From NCBI GenBank assembly GCA_037367355.1, contig CM074697.1, forward strand, positions 1,178,001 through 1,242,000: DNA of 64,000 nt, written 5' to 3'. The stretch is from Neoscytalidium dimidiatum. Lineage: Eukaryota > Ascomycota > Dothideomycetes > Botryosphaeriales > Botryosphaeriaceae. Positions 1 to 9,446 of the stretch are shown piece by piece. Numbering within the stretch: the first letter of the stretch is position 1; each line of letters opens with the position of its first letter. The notes under the pieces are model-generated. The model worked only from the letters and a program-made list of their open reading frames with translations, did not search any database and had not been told where the DNA came from. A program made the position numbers and the translations under genes.

Positions 1-544
1 CCTTGTTGCTCGAGTGCTTCGAATTCAGCGAGCTGCAGCTCTTGGAGGTTGAGAGGATGTAGTTCTTGAGCGAGCTGCCTTCCTTGTCGCGTTTGTGCTT
101 GTTCGGGGCGGTGATCGATGAATAGCCTGAAGGCGGTGGGGCAGTCTTGATGACCGGCGGTTCGGCGGCATCGTCGTCCAGGGTCGGGTCGTTCTTCCTT
201 TCTTCCTCCCAGCGTTCATGCCTCCAAACCCCGTATTCCATGCCAAACCCCCCACCACCGTTCTGAAACCCGGGCTGCCATGGCGCGGGGCTAGCGGGCA
301 CCGAGTAGCTGGCGCCAATGTCGCCGCCGATGCGCGGCAGATTCTCGAAGTGGTCTTGGGCGGGGAGCGAAATGGCGGACAGGGAATCGATGAGGGACGA
401 TATGACTTCGGGCGACGCAGGCTTCGGGCGTGTGCGGTTTGCGGGACGCCGCGGGCCTTCTTTGGTGGCGGAGGTCGAGGCGACGGGCAGCGAACGGCGC
501 TTCCGCGCGCTTTCCTGCGGAGTCGCAGGCGGAGGGTCCTCCAT
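1..544 (-). CDS. Fungal protein of unknown function, C-terminus cut off by window edge
   Basis: An open frame runs leftward from the ATG at 544-542 to the window edge without a stop, giving at least 181 residues. It starts MEDPPPATPQESARKRRS and continues with a Pro/Ser/Arg-rich basic stretch. Near residue 48 comes the more ordered segment SPEVISSLIDSLSAIS, followed by an Asp/Glu-rich stretch and a Ser/Lys-rich part. I prefer this frame over overlapping longer frames because its composition is that of a normal soluble protein, while the others are Arg/Pro/Ser shadows typical of GC-rich antisense reading. I recognise no domain and no localisation signal. The rest of the gene, including any introns, lies outside the window. 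Confidence 0.55.
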   Translation of the reverse strand, partial: MEDPPPATPQESARKRRSLPVASTSATKEGPRRPANRTRPKPASPEVISSLIDSLSAISLPAQDHFENLPRIGGDIGASYSVPASPAPWQPGFQNGGGGFGMEYGVWRHERWEEERKNDPTLDDDAAEPPVIKTAPPPSGYSSITAPNKHKRDKEGSSLKNYILSTSKSCSSLNSKHSSNK

Positions 545-1683
545 GGCGTGCTGGCTTGTTGGAGCAAAGGCGACGCAAGGGAGGCAATCAGCAGGAGGTC
601 GGGACGGTTCCTCTGTGAGTGGCTGCGAGGGCGTTCGGAACGGACTGCATGGTGTGCGTCGCGGAGCGGCGCGCGCAGGAACGAGAGTGTCGGCACGCTG
701 CCACAAGAGCCACACTCTGCTTGAGCGAGCGGCGCAGTGGACAAGCGGGCCAAATCACCTAAGGAGGGGGCGTTGTGATTGTCTGATAATTCGCATGTCA
801 GGGAGACAGAGCCCAAGATGATCGACACGCGGACCGACCAGGGGGATGCTAAGCGCGACACTACAGCGACTACGAAATTGCGTACCGATTCGCGCATAGG
901 GAGCGCAAATATAGCTTATTTTCGACCAGCCTCTGTGATATGGCTTGCAGAGCGCTCATCGCGACTCAATGCAACGTGCGGCAGGCCCCTGTAGGTGTCA
1001 GCGGAGCACGTTTCCGCTGTCTTGGTTGTCACGGGAAAGAGTACGCGACAGGCCGCTTTAATGCGCAGATGGATCGGGCAGGGGGGTTGCGGGTCTAGGC
1101 GGTATTCGGAGTGCGAGAGTAGCAATTCTCTCGTGCCTTTACCTCCTACAATTTCTTCATCTTCCCGTAATGGCATAGGTTTTGCACTTCATCTTAAGCG
1201 ACCTCGTGGAAGCTCAGCGGAGTTCCGAGCTAGTGCCAATTTCGCGAAAAAACACGCGCGTGCTCATCGACACGCGGGGGACCCGTCGGAACAAATCCTC
1301 GGATGACTCAGCGCAGCACGCAGCACCCCTACGTCATCGGCTTGAGCAGTAGAAGGATCAACACCATCCTGCTTATCGCCAAACGCAAGCTTCGTGCACA
1401 TCTCAGCCGCTCCATCTTTCTTGACCTCCTGCGCACTCCAATCGAATATCGACTCTATGCCCGAAGCGCAGATTACAGCTTCCAATAATTCACACACAAC
1501 TGCGCACCAGGCGTACCCAAGACGCGAAGCCGGGGGATCCCTAAGAGAGTCGCGAACATCGGCCTTTCCTAGAGCGCGCTTGCCCAATTCAAAGCCATTG
1601 GCCGTACTCGCCTCTGGATCTCCCAATATCAAAGCCCATTAATACTGCGCAAGACGCTGCTGCTGCGGCCCGTCATTGCAAGC
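545..1683. other. Intergenic, with one weak minus-strand ORF
   Basis: This is the divergent region between the edge gene and the desaturase-like gene. Most frames are short. One minus-strand frame (1632-1264) has fairly protein-like composition, with segments such as CELLEAVICASGIESIFDWS and GAAEMCTKLAFG. It lacks an in-frame ATG at its head, being open only from a TTG, so it would need an upstream exon to be a gene. I treat it as unproven. Confidence 0.4.
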
Positions 1684-2880
1684 ATGTTGGATACCCTTCT
1701 CGGCTTGCCGCTCCTGAGCGCCGCTCTTCTCCCAGTTTATTCCAACTACTCGACCTCACTTAATCTCCTCTTCTTCTATCTAACATGGTCCACCCTAGTT
1801 CTCTCCCACCCGCCTCTGCGCGTGGAAGCATTCGGTTTACTAGCTGTCCGGCTGCTCTTCTACATCCTACCGTCGACACTATTCCTCATGTTCGACACAG
1901 CCGTACCTAGCCTTGCCGTCGCCATCAAAGCCCAGGGCCAAATCGCCTTGCCAGGTCGCAGCGGATCCAGAGGAATGAGGGGTCCAAAGGGAGTTCTAAA
2001 AGTTGTGGGATGGAGTATATTCAATGTGCTTCTGGGCATAGCCATGCAAGTCGCGATTGATCTACTTGCCACAGAAGTGCTCAGGATCAAGAGCGCGCTC
2101 AAAATAGTCACAAGGTTGCCGTTACCCTGGGGCCTAGCCAAGGACATTGCGAGAGGATTCCTCCTAAGAGGGGTGAGTAGTCCCCACTGTTTGCGGGTAA
2201 AAGCAAAGAGAGCTAAAAAGGCATTCATCCGAACGCGCTACTTGTTGATACCTGAGGGATTCCGCTCTCACGCGGCAGAGTCTTCGCGAGAACTTACTTG
2301 ATCCTCATTGATATTGAGACTGAGATCTAACTCACGCTTGACACAGATCCTGCAATATTACATTCATCGGCATATCCTTCACGGATCTGGCTATGTCGCA
2401 CGCTGGCATCGAAGTTGGCAATTGAGCAGCAGTCGAGCGCCATATTCCTTCGTGGCCAATTATGACCATCCAATCGCCTGGCTGCTGCACCGCTGGTTGC
2501 CAGTCTTTCTCCCGGCCGTCATCTTCCGTTTCCATATCCTGACATACCAGTTGTTGCTAGCTCTAGTGTCGCTCGAAGAAACGCTGGTCTACTCCGGATA
2601 TTCAGTTCTCCCATCGACAATCATCCTCAGTGGCATGGCTCGGCGCGCCGACGCCCATATCCTGACGGGTGGCCAAGGGAACTTCGCGCCTTGGGGCCTG
2701 CTAGACTGGGTGCATGGAACCAACATCGGCGGCGATGTCGTGGACGATATGCGGGATGAAATGGAGAAGCACAATGTGCCGGAGAAGGCAAATGGCGCAC
2801 TAGAAGATGCTAGCAACGCGGTGGACAATCTGGGAGCAAGGATTAAGAATAAACGCAACAAAGGAAAAGGAAAGAAGTGA
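1684..2880 (+). CDS. Sterol desaturase / fatty acid hydroxylase-like membrane protein
   Basis: Two exons, 1684-2172 and 2347-2880, join in phase 0 across a 174-nt GTGAGT...CACAG intron to give 340 residues. The N-terminal half holds several hydrophobic segments (about residues 5-25, 28-45, 50-75 and 110-130), as expected for an ER protein of the ERG3/ERG25 superfamily. Exon 2 carries HRHILH at residues 170-175, matching the first histidine box, and the family-type ending GNFAPWGLLDWVHGT. The second and third boxes are poor: YDHPIAWLLHR and ADAHILTGG lack the HH pairs that bind the di-iron centre, so activity is doubtful. The C-terminus is charged and ends in a Lys/Gly-rich tail. The reading frame stays open upstream of 1684 without another ATG. 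Substrate unknown. Confidence 0.82.
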
Positions 2881-3232
2881 TCTCAGAAAATAGGAATGAC
2901 GGAGGTGTTGATAACAAGATATGCGGGATCTGCAGATCGGTTCCGACGCGGTCGTTGGTGTTGGGAGTCTCGTTTTGTATATCTGCTCTAACGGCCTTCA
3001 ATGTCCATTCTTTTTGTGTCATTGAAAATAGAGAACCAGAAGCGCCAAGTAGCATCTCGGATGTTTTTTTGTGGAATTCAGCCTCGCAGTACAATATCTC
3101 TGGAAATGCAGACCGAACCCTCCTTAACCATCGCCGTGCCATGAAAACCTGCTATTACGGCCGCAGCAAGCCGGTTGTTGGATATCCGCATCCACTCATC
3201 CCACGTCATCCCAGACTCCTCCGACGGATCGT
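2881..3232. other. Convergent 3' intergenic region
   Basis: This 352-bp gap between the 3' ends of the desaturase-like gene and RPL6 should hold both 3' UTRs and polyadenylation signals. The short frames inside it are not protein-like, and I see no repeat or RNA gene. Confidence 0.6.
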
Positions 3233-4090
3233 TTAGAAAACCATGGCGTGAGGCTTGTCACCCTTGCGCAGGCTGAAAGTAGAGCCAAGGTAGCTCAGGA
3301 GGTAGGGGTCGCTCTTCTTGATGTTGGCAAGGATGGCCTTGTCGACTGACCTCTGGTCCTCAACACGGGTACTGGCGGGCTTGCGGGCCTGTTTGCGCCG
3401 TCAGTCTAAGTCCTCCACCAAATCTCTTGACCAAATCCAGCACTACTGACCTCAGGCTTCTCGCCCTGCTTGAAGAAGGCCTCCTCGCTGGCCTTCTTCT
3501 CCTTCTTGTCCTTGACGAAGTAGCCGTCGGCGCCGACCTTGTCAACGACGGCGGAGTCAAGGCCGCTCAAGTCAACCTTGGTAGAGGTGGCGATGACATA
3601 ACGGGCGTTGACTCTCCTGAGAGGGACGCCGTTGACCTTGAAGGGACCGGTGACGAGGAGAACACCCTGGGGCAGGTGCTTGAGGAGGACGACGCGCTTG
3701 CCGCGGAAACGGCCAGCAAGGAGGATCAGAACGGTACCGGGCTGGAGGGAGGCACGCGGCTTAGCGGGACGAATGGACTTGCGGACCTGCAAAAGAATGG
3801 CTGCGTTAGTTTCAGGCGTTGTTGTGCGGTCCGCGTTTCTCGAACTCTGGGTGCAGTCTGGAGCTCGGGCGGCGTGCGCGCAGGCGCGCTCACACCCGCA
3901 AACTGCAATTCCTCCCACATCCAGCCCACAATTCCTCCTCTTCCTCATTCTGCTCTCAATCGAATGCGCGTACCTTGCGGGGCAGCTTCTCGTCCTCAGC
4001 CGGGTAGTACTTGGCGGCCTTCTCGGAGGGGTGAGGGATGGTCCTCTCGCCCTTGCCGAACTTCTTGGTCGTAGCCTGGGGAGCCGACAT
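3233..4090 (-). CDS. RPL6: 60S ribosomal protein L6 (eL6)
   Basis: Three exons on the minus strand (4090-3974, 3786-3451, 3388-3233), all split in phase 0, encode 202 residues. The first exon gives [16 protein letters not shown] and ends KLPRK. The second holds the eL6 KOW-like core with [20 protein letters not shown], followed by [23 protein letters not shown]. The last exon ends [20 protein letters not shown], the typical eL6 C-terminus. An in-frame ATG 28 codons upstream (4174) exists, but the family start is MSAPQ. eL6 is a structural protein of the large ribosomal subunit in the cytoplasm. It shares a divergent promoter with RPN13. Confidence 0.96.
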
Positions 4091-4459
4091 TTCGGATGGT
4101 GGTTTGGATAATCCGGTCGGGGTAGGGGTCGGTGGGTGTTGAGTCGTCGTCGTCGAGCCCGTCACAATGCTCACAAGCGAAGTTCAAATTGATCGTGTGG
4201 TGAGGGCTTCCGTGCGCGTTTTTCCGGACCCGAGCCGAGCGGCGCGCGATTGGCCCGCGGCGATGCCGCCAAGCCCCGGGTGACGTCCGTGCACTTTCGC
4301 CGCGGGCAAGCTGTGCTGCAAGAGCGGAGCGGTGCGCAACTGAGGTGCAGCGCGCGTGTGGGAGCTTGACGTTGCCTTTGATCCTCTCTCCGGTTACTTC
4401 TTGTACTCGCTGCAGCCTTCCCTCTCGTCCACAACCCTGACTTTTCCCCACTCGCCATC
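4091..4459. promoter_or_regulatory. Divergent promoter RPL6 / RPN13
   Basis: The start codons of RPL6 (-) and RPN13 (+) are 369 bp apart, so both promoters and 5' UTRs lie here. The centre is GC-rich and contains an inverted CCAAT box (ATTGG at 4249-4253). No clear TATA box is visible. Bidirectional control is inferred from spacing alone. Confidence 0.55.
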
Positions 4460-6024
4460 ATGTCCATAGCTCCGCTCATTACCTTCAAGGCCGGCAAATG
4501 CGAGGTCGACGTAAGTTGTTCCCGCTCCGTTTCATCAGACATACACAACCCATAGCTGACGCCTCTTGCAGACCAGCTCCGAGCCCTGGAAGGTTAAGGC
4601 TGTCCCAACGCCTGGCTACATTTACCTTTATATTGGCGATGGTGCGAATCACTTCCATTTATGCAAACATCTTTCTTCCTTCTCTAATCTTCCGCAGAGC
4701 TTTGCCACTTCTGCTGGCGCCCGCGGTCGGCGTCGGTCAACGACCCGGAGCTCGACCTTCTCATGATTCCCGGCGACGGCTCCTTCGTCCCTTACACCGG
4801 CAAGGAAGACAACTCCAACTCCGAGAATCTCAGATCCCCGACCGATGGCCGTATCTTCGTTCTCAAGTTCTCCTCCAGCTCGCAACGCCACCTCTTCTGG
4901 CTGCAGTCCAAGAGCCAGCACCCCAACGGCGACCCCAACTGGTTTAGCCCTAGAGATCTGAAGATTGGCCAGATTGTGGACATGCTGCTCTCTGGCGAGG
5001 AGATTGATGTGCAGGATGAGTTGCGCCAGGTCCAGAACCCGTCTCGTGGCGGAGATGATGACGAGGCAATGGAGGATGCTCCTGGTGGCAACGAACACCA
5101 CAGGCAGGGCAGTGGTGGCGCTGGCCCCGGCGCCACAGGCGGCGATGTCAGGGAGGAAGGCGAGGAAGCGCGTGAAGGCGGCGCTGACGGAGCTCGAGCG
5201 TAGGTGATTCTCGATTTCATGAGGCGTCTTGGCATGGCGTTCTGAGGGCATACAAATACTGGTGCATCATAACGGTTGCAGAAGCTGCTTAGATAAAGCG
5301 CTTGTGTTGTCCGTGGGCTTCATGTGTAACGTAGAGTGAATTGAATGCGCATGGCTATACAGGCTGTGACGCTGACTCAGATCCACACCTCGAGTCCATG
5401 CCACGCTCATCCTTTTCGTTGCACTCGGTCAGGACGAGATGCTAATTCACTACAAGTGCCAGGCAAAATGACGCATCAGCGATCGTTCAGAACTTCCTCA
5501 ACTCCCTGAACGCTGGCGGTGCCGGTGCCGGTGCCGGCCCGTCGCAAGCCCAGGGCAACCTATTCACCACACTGGCTGATCTACTTTCCTCCTCCAACAC
5601 AATCCCAGTCATTGAGTCTGGCGACCCTACATTCATAGATGCACTTCTGTCCCATCTTCCTCCCGCAATCCTACTGCTTGCCCAGGAGGCGGACGACCTC
5701 TCTGATGCCGAGCCCAACTCGGAGACTGTCCAGGCAGCCATTCAGGCTATGAGCCTATCACAAAAGAAGGATATCTTGAAGCGAGTTCTCCGATCTCCGC
5801 AGTTACACCAAAGCTTGTCTAGCTTGACCGTTGCTCTGAGAGACGGTGGTCTGCCAAGTGTCAGTGAGGCGCTGAAGATCAAGGTTGAAAATGGAGGATT
5901 TATGCGCCATAGCGGTGTTCCGCTTGGCGGCGGTGATGCTGTGGAAGCCTTCTTGAAGGGGGTCAAGAAGACTGTGGAAGATGAAGAGAAGCAGGGCAGT
6001 TCGAGAAACATGGACGTTGATTGA
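4460..6024 (+). CDS. RPN13: Proteasome ubiquitin receptor Rpn13 (ADRM1)
   Basis: Four exons (4460-4510, 4572-4641, 4698-5199, 5463-6024) encode 394 residues. The first three carry the Pru domain: ITFKAGKCE, then GYIYLYIGDELCHFCWRPR and a conserved FVLKFSSSSQRHLFWLQSKS segment (about residues 5-115). This domain binds ubiquitin and docks on Rpn2 in the 19S regulatory particle. After an acidic Gly-rich linker, exon 4 encodes an Ala/Gly tract and a helical C-terminal DEUBAD-like region (about residues 240-370) that recruits the deubiquitinase UCH37 in other species. Exon 3 to 4 was chosen by phase: GC plus G across a 263-nt GTAGGT...CCAG intron whose second codon is an in-frame TAG. Expressed divergently from RPL6. 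Confidence 0.93.
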
Positions 6025-6595
6025 AGTAGCTTATGTAACGGGAGTGATGAGGCCATGAATTGTACTGAAGTGACTATGAGGTATATAAGGGCTGCAGCAC
6101 ACCTTCGCGCAAGGACGACAGATTAATGCTACCTTTATCAAATTTTTAGAGAATCATTGAATCCTCGTTTATAGTACAATGATGATGAAAGGTCAAGGAC
6201 GGTCAGCGCCGGTGCCTATGTGCAGTCATGTATTCGTATGCTATATCTGATACTCTGCACCCTGTGATCTCTCCACTGTCGAAGTGAGCCAGTTGCGTTT
6301 TGCTTCACCAGCTGTCCCGGACAGCTGTAATACCCGAAACCGCTCCTTTATTTTCTATATAGTATGCATTCCGGGACATGCGTAGCCATCCGCTGAGTGA
6401 ATGCGTAAATTGACAGTGCAAAACTTTCTTTTGTTATTGAGTACATATCTTTCCTTACTGGACTGAAGTCCCTCAAAGTACTATTTCTTGCACCCTATCT
6501 ACATATTTACTTTCTACTAAGTCGAAGGTTAGGATTTGATAATCCAGAATATCGTACTTGAAATACCGTATCATCGGTATAAGCTGGCAGCTGTC
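6025..6595. other. Intergenic after RPN13
   Basis: About 570 bp of AT-richer sequence holding the RPN13 3' UTR and the upstream region of the small Cys-rich gene. No coding potential, repeat or RNA gene was recognised. Confidence 0.5.
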
Positions 6596-7069
6596 ATGTC
6601 CTCAACCTTCACCCCCTTCCAGACCAGGTCCGTCATAATCCATTACACCAAATGCGGTCATAGATATCCTGGTCTCCATACCCGGTGCAACCATACACCG
6701 AGTGCATTGATCTCGACTGAGTGTCCACTTTCATGTTATATGTCAACAACTTCCGCAAATATCGATCGTAGATGTGATCTGCCCAGTTGCTACTCGATCC
6801 AACCGCCTCGAGGCCATGTATGGCACATTTTGCCCAAGTACGCGGAACCCACAGATGCTCCTAAAGAGCCAAAATTTAAGATGAAGGGCGAGGGGATACG
6901 TGGGAAGACCGTGTCGCCAAGTGAGATACCTGTTGTTGAACAAGGTGCTGTGTCTTTGAAGCGGTAAGTATCGTGAACTCCTGATTCTCCTTATTTGCTC
7001 ATATAATTTTTCACATGCATTTGACTTGCTGCCATGAATTGTAGATCAAGTACACGAGTGATGTCGTGA
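6596..7069 (+). CDS. Small Cys/His-rich orphan protein
   Basis: Exons 6596-6963 and 7045-7069 would encode about 130 residues. The first frame has a perfect GTAAGTATC donor exactly at its apparent stop. Splicing to an ATTGTAG acceptor replaces the stop with a seven-residue tail (SSTRVMS). The protein starts MSSTFTPFQTRSVIIHYTKC and shows spaced Cys and His residues (TKCGH, HTRCNH, TECPLSC, RRCDLPSC) over its first 75 residues, followed by a Lys/Pro-rich tail. This could be a zinc-binding or disulfide-rich fold. No signal peptide is evident. An in-frame ATG at 6536 would add 20 residues. I do not recognise the family. It lies tail-to-tail with POL32. Confidence 0.5.
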
Positions 7070-7644
7070 TACATGTTTTCTTTAACGCACTTCTCCCGCA
7101 CTCTTTTGGGTCTGTGCAACTGACTTCATACAGAGGGGACACGTTTGTCCTTTTAGACGCTAAATGAATATCAGCATCAGGGTGAGGACCATCATGGCCA
7201 ATTGTCTCATGCAATAACATAATTCGATACCGAAGACGGACTAAAGTCGACTAAGCGCTGATAGTTCCACTTTCAATAATATCTTCTTGGGTGCTCTGTT
7301 TTTGGAAATTCCGAGCAGCATGTATTTACAGATTCTCAGGTCACCTATGCGAAGGACAACTGTACAAGGGAGGGCAATTGGCCGAGCGTGCTCTCACTAA
7401 ATATCAATACCACATTTGCAAATTTTGTCAAAGGTTATTGACAAATAAAACGCCAGGGTATATGCTATTCTCTATTTTACTACCACCTGCAATTCCAGTG
7501 TTGTTGATTGTTACACTGGGTTCTTTCCCTGAATTGTTTGCTGGACTGCGAGAAATGATACAAATGTAGTCCTCTGCGGCCAGAGTAATGTAGCATTTTA
7601 CTTTGCGTGCATAATGGCGTACAGGCAAGGTGACGGCTGCTTTC
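7070..7644. other. Convergent intergenic region
   Basis: Spacer between the small Cys-rich gene and the 3' end of POL32. A 92-codon plus-strand frame (7291-7569) has a hydrophobic tail but no supporting splice structure or recognisable motif, so I do not call a gene. Confidence 0.5.
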
Positions 7645-9191
7645 TCACGACCCCTTCTTTGCGAAGAAAGACATGATGCTTCCTTGGCCTTGCTTACCAC
7701 CGCCCTTCTTCGCCTTCGATGTTGTCGCGGGCATCGGCTTCGGCTTCTTAGGTTCTGGCTCATCCTCTGAGAAGGACTCCCAAACCGGTTCCTCCTTCGT
7801 AACTAGTTGGAGTATCTGTCAGCTCGTATTCGTAACTGGTAGACTTTTGAAACTTACCAAAATAGCCTTCCGCATCTTGAAATGTCCTCTTCTTCATGAC
7901 ACGCCTCCTGCCCCTCCGACGGCCGTTCGACACCGTGACTTCTTCCTTCTTCTCCGGTACTGGTTCAGGCTCTGCTGGAGATTCAATAGTCGCTTCCTCG
8001 GGTTCTTCGGGCTCCTCAGCAGAGGCAGCAGATGCATCGCCCATAGGTGTATCGTCGTCATCCTCGTCCATCATCTCTCGAAGCTTCTTCTCTTTTGCCT
8101 CGCGCGCGGCTCTCGCCTTCTTTATAGCCTCGCTCGCCTCCTCCTTGGATTTGTTGGATCCAGTGATAACGTCATCATCCTCGCCTTCCTCATCAGACAC
8201 GTCCTTCATAGGCTCATCTTCAGTTTGACTATGCTCCGCTGATTTGGCAGCCGGGGTCGAGGCACCAGAACCCGCTGTCTTCTTCTTCGGTTGTGTCTTT
8301 GCAAAAGATGCGAAAATGCTGGAAGCTTCTTTCTTGAGGTTTGCCTTGTCTCCCTTCTTGTTTGGTAGTGCAGCAGGGTCGACCTGCGGTGTAGAGGGAC
8401 GAGAGGTTTTCTGCGAGCCGTTGCCCGTCGTCGGGGCTTCTTTCTGCTTCGACACAGTGGTAGTACTCGGGCGAGGGGCCGTCTTCGCTGTAGCACTTGT
8501 AGCAACGGGAGCTGCGGCTTGTGGTTTGATTCCAGGTGTTCGCCGTCTCGCATGAGGGTAGTGTATACAGCCGTACGTCTTCCAGGCCTCGAGCGGATCC
8601 TCGTCGGAGAACCTCTCGACCACCTGGCGATTGCATTCGGAAAGCACCTGGAGGTCCTTCAGGGGGCCTGGCTCAATGCTGTAGACGTGAACTGAGGTGA
8701 TCTCCTCGAACTGCGCCTTAGTCTCTTCGAGATCTTCCTCCCCAACCAGCTTGATCAATGTGACCTTCGGACTGCTTTGATCGTCATCTTCGGGAGCGTC
8801 GGGCAAGGAGCTAGGTATCGGGCTGCTACGCATGGCAACGTCTTCGTCGGCTCGCAAGTGGGTACCATTGGTCTGCGTTGCTGCTGTTTGGGCAAGCCTT
8901 GTGCCGGTGATGATGTACGTCGCATGAACAGAGTCCTGCTTCTTCTGATTCTCTGTTGCGTGGAAGTGGTAGAGCATCCTAAGCGCGAGAGTCAGCTATG
9001 GAAGTCGCCGGGATGTTGAATGCTCCTGACTGTTTGGCTTGGTGGACGTGGACCTTCAACTCGCGACTCAGAAGCTTGTAATTGATCTGCAGCGCTGGTC
9101 AGAGGTAAGACCACCGGGTTAGAGAATTGAGGCATACGGGGCGATTTTCCTGGAGCACATTTGCTGCCAGATATTCCTTATACTTGTCCAT
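7645..9191 (-). CDS. POL32: DNA polymerase delta subunit 3 (Cdc27/Pol32)
   Basis: Four minus-strand exons (9191-9138, 9086-9031, 8978-7858, 7802-7645) give 462 residues. The N-terminus reads MDKYKEYLAANVLQENRP, then SRELKVHVHQAKQMLYHFH, the hallmark of the Cdc27 fold that binds the B-subunit of polymerase delta. The middle is a long Ser/Thr/Pro and Lys/Glu-rich disordered region, with acidic DEDDDD and basic RRRGRRRVMKKR patches. The family motif GYFVTKEEPVWESFSEDE spans the last splice. The extreme C-terminus, QGSIMSFF at the end of a Gly/Lys tail, is a PCNA-interacting (PIP) box. It acts in nuclear DNA replication and repair. It is divergent from the tubulin cofactor gene. Confidence 0.94.
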
Positions 9192-9446
9192 GCTGGTATT
9201 TGCGCAAAGTGAGAGAACGCTGGGGAATTCTTGTTGCGGCGGTGGTAAAGGTGTTGGAAACGTTCGTGCATGGAAATCGCGTCGGCGCAAGATAGTCGCG
9301 TCGCGTCCTGGCGTGCGGCGCCGCACCGTCACGTCACGCCAAGCAATGCGCTCGTCTATCCCCCGGCTGCTCTCCCCCGGCTGCTCTCCCCCCGCTTTGC
9401 AATTTCCTGACCCCTCGGCCATCCCCGCCAGCCAATCTCCACATCC
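9192..9446. promoter_or_regulatory. Divergent promoter POL32 / TBCD
   Basis: Only 255 bp separate the two start codons. The stretch holds CG-rich words such as GTCGCGTCGCG near 9295 and CACGTCACG near 9330, a tandem copy of CCCCGGCTGCTCT near 9361-9385, and CCAAT at 9432-9436 very close to the TBCD start. An MBF-like cell-cycle role for the CGCG words is a guess. Confidence 0.5.

Noticed and set aside
1264..1632. Minus-strand 122-codon frame with protein-like composition
   Set aside because: It has no ATG at its head and no recognisable family. It could be an exon of an unseen gene but is not supported well enough to call.
7291..7569. 92-codon plus-strand ORF with hydrophobic tail
   Set aside because: It lies in the convergent 3' region of two genes with no motif, signal peptide or conserved feature.
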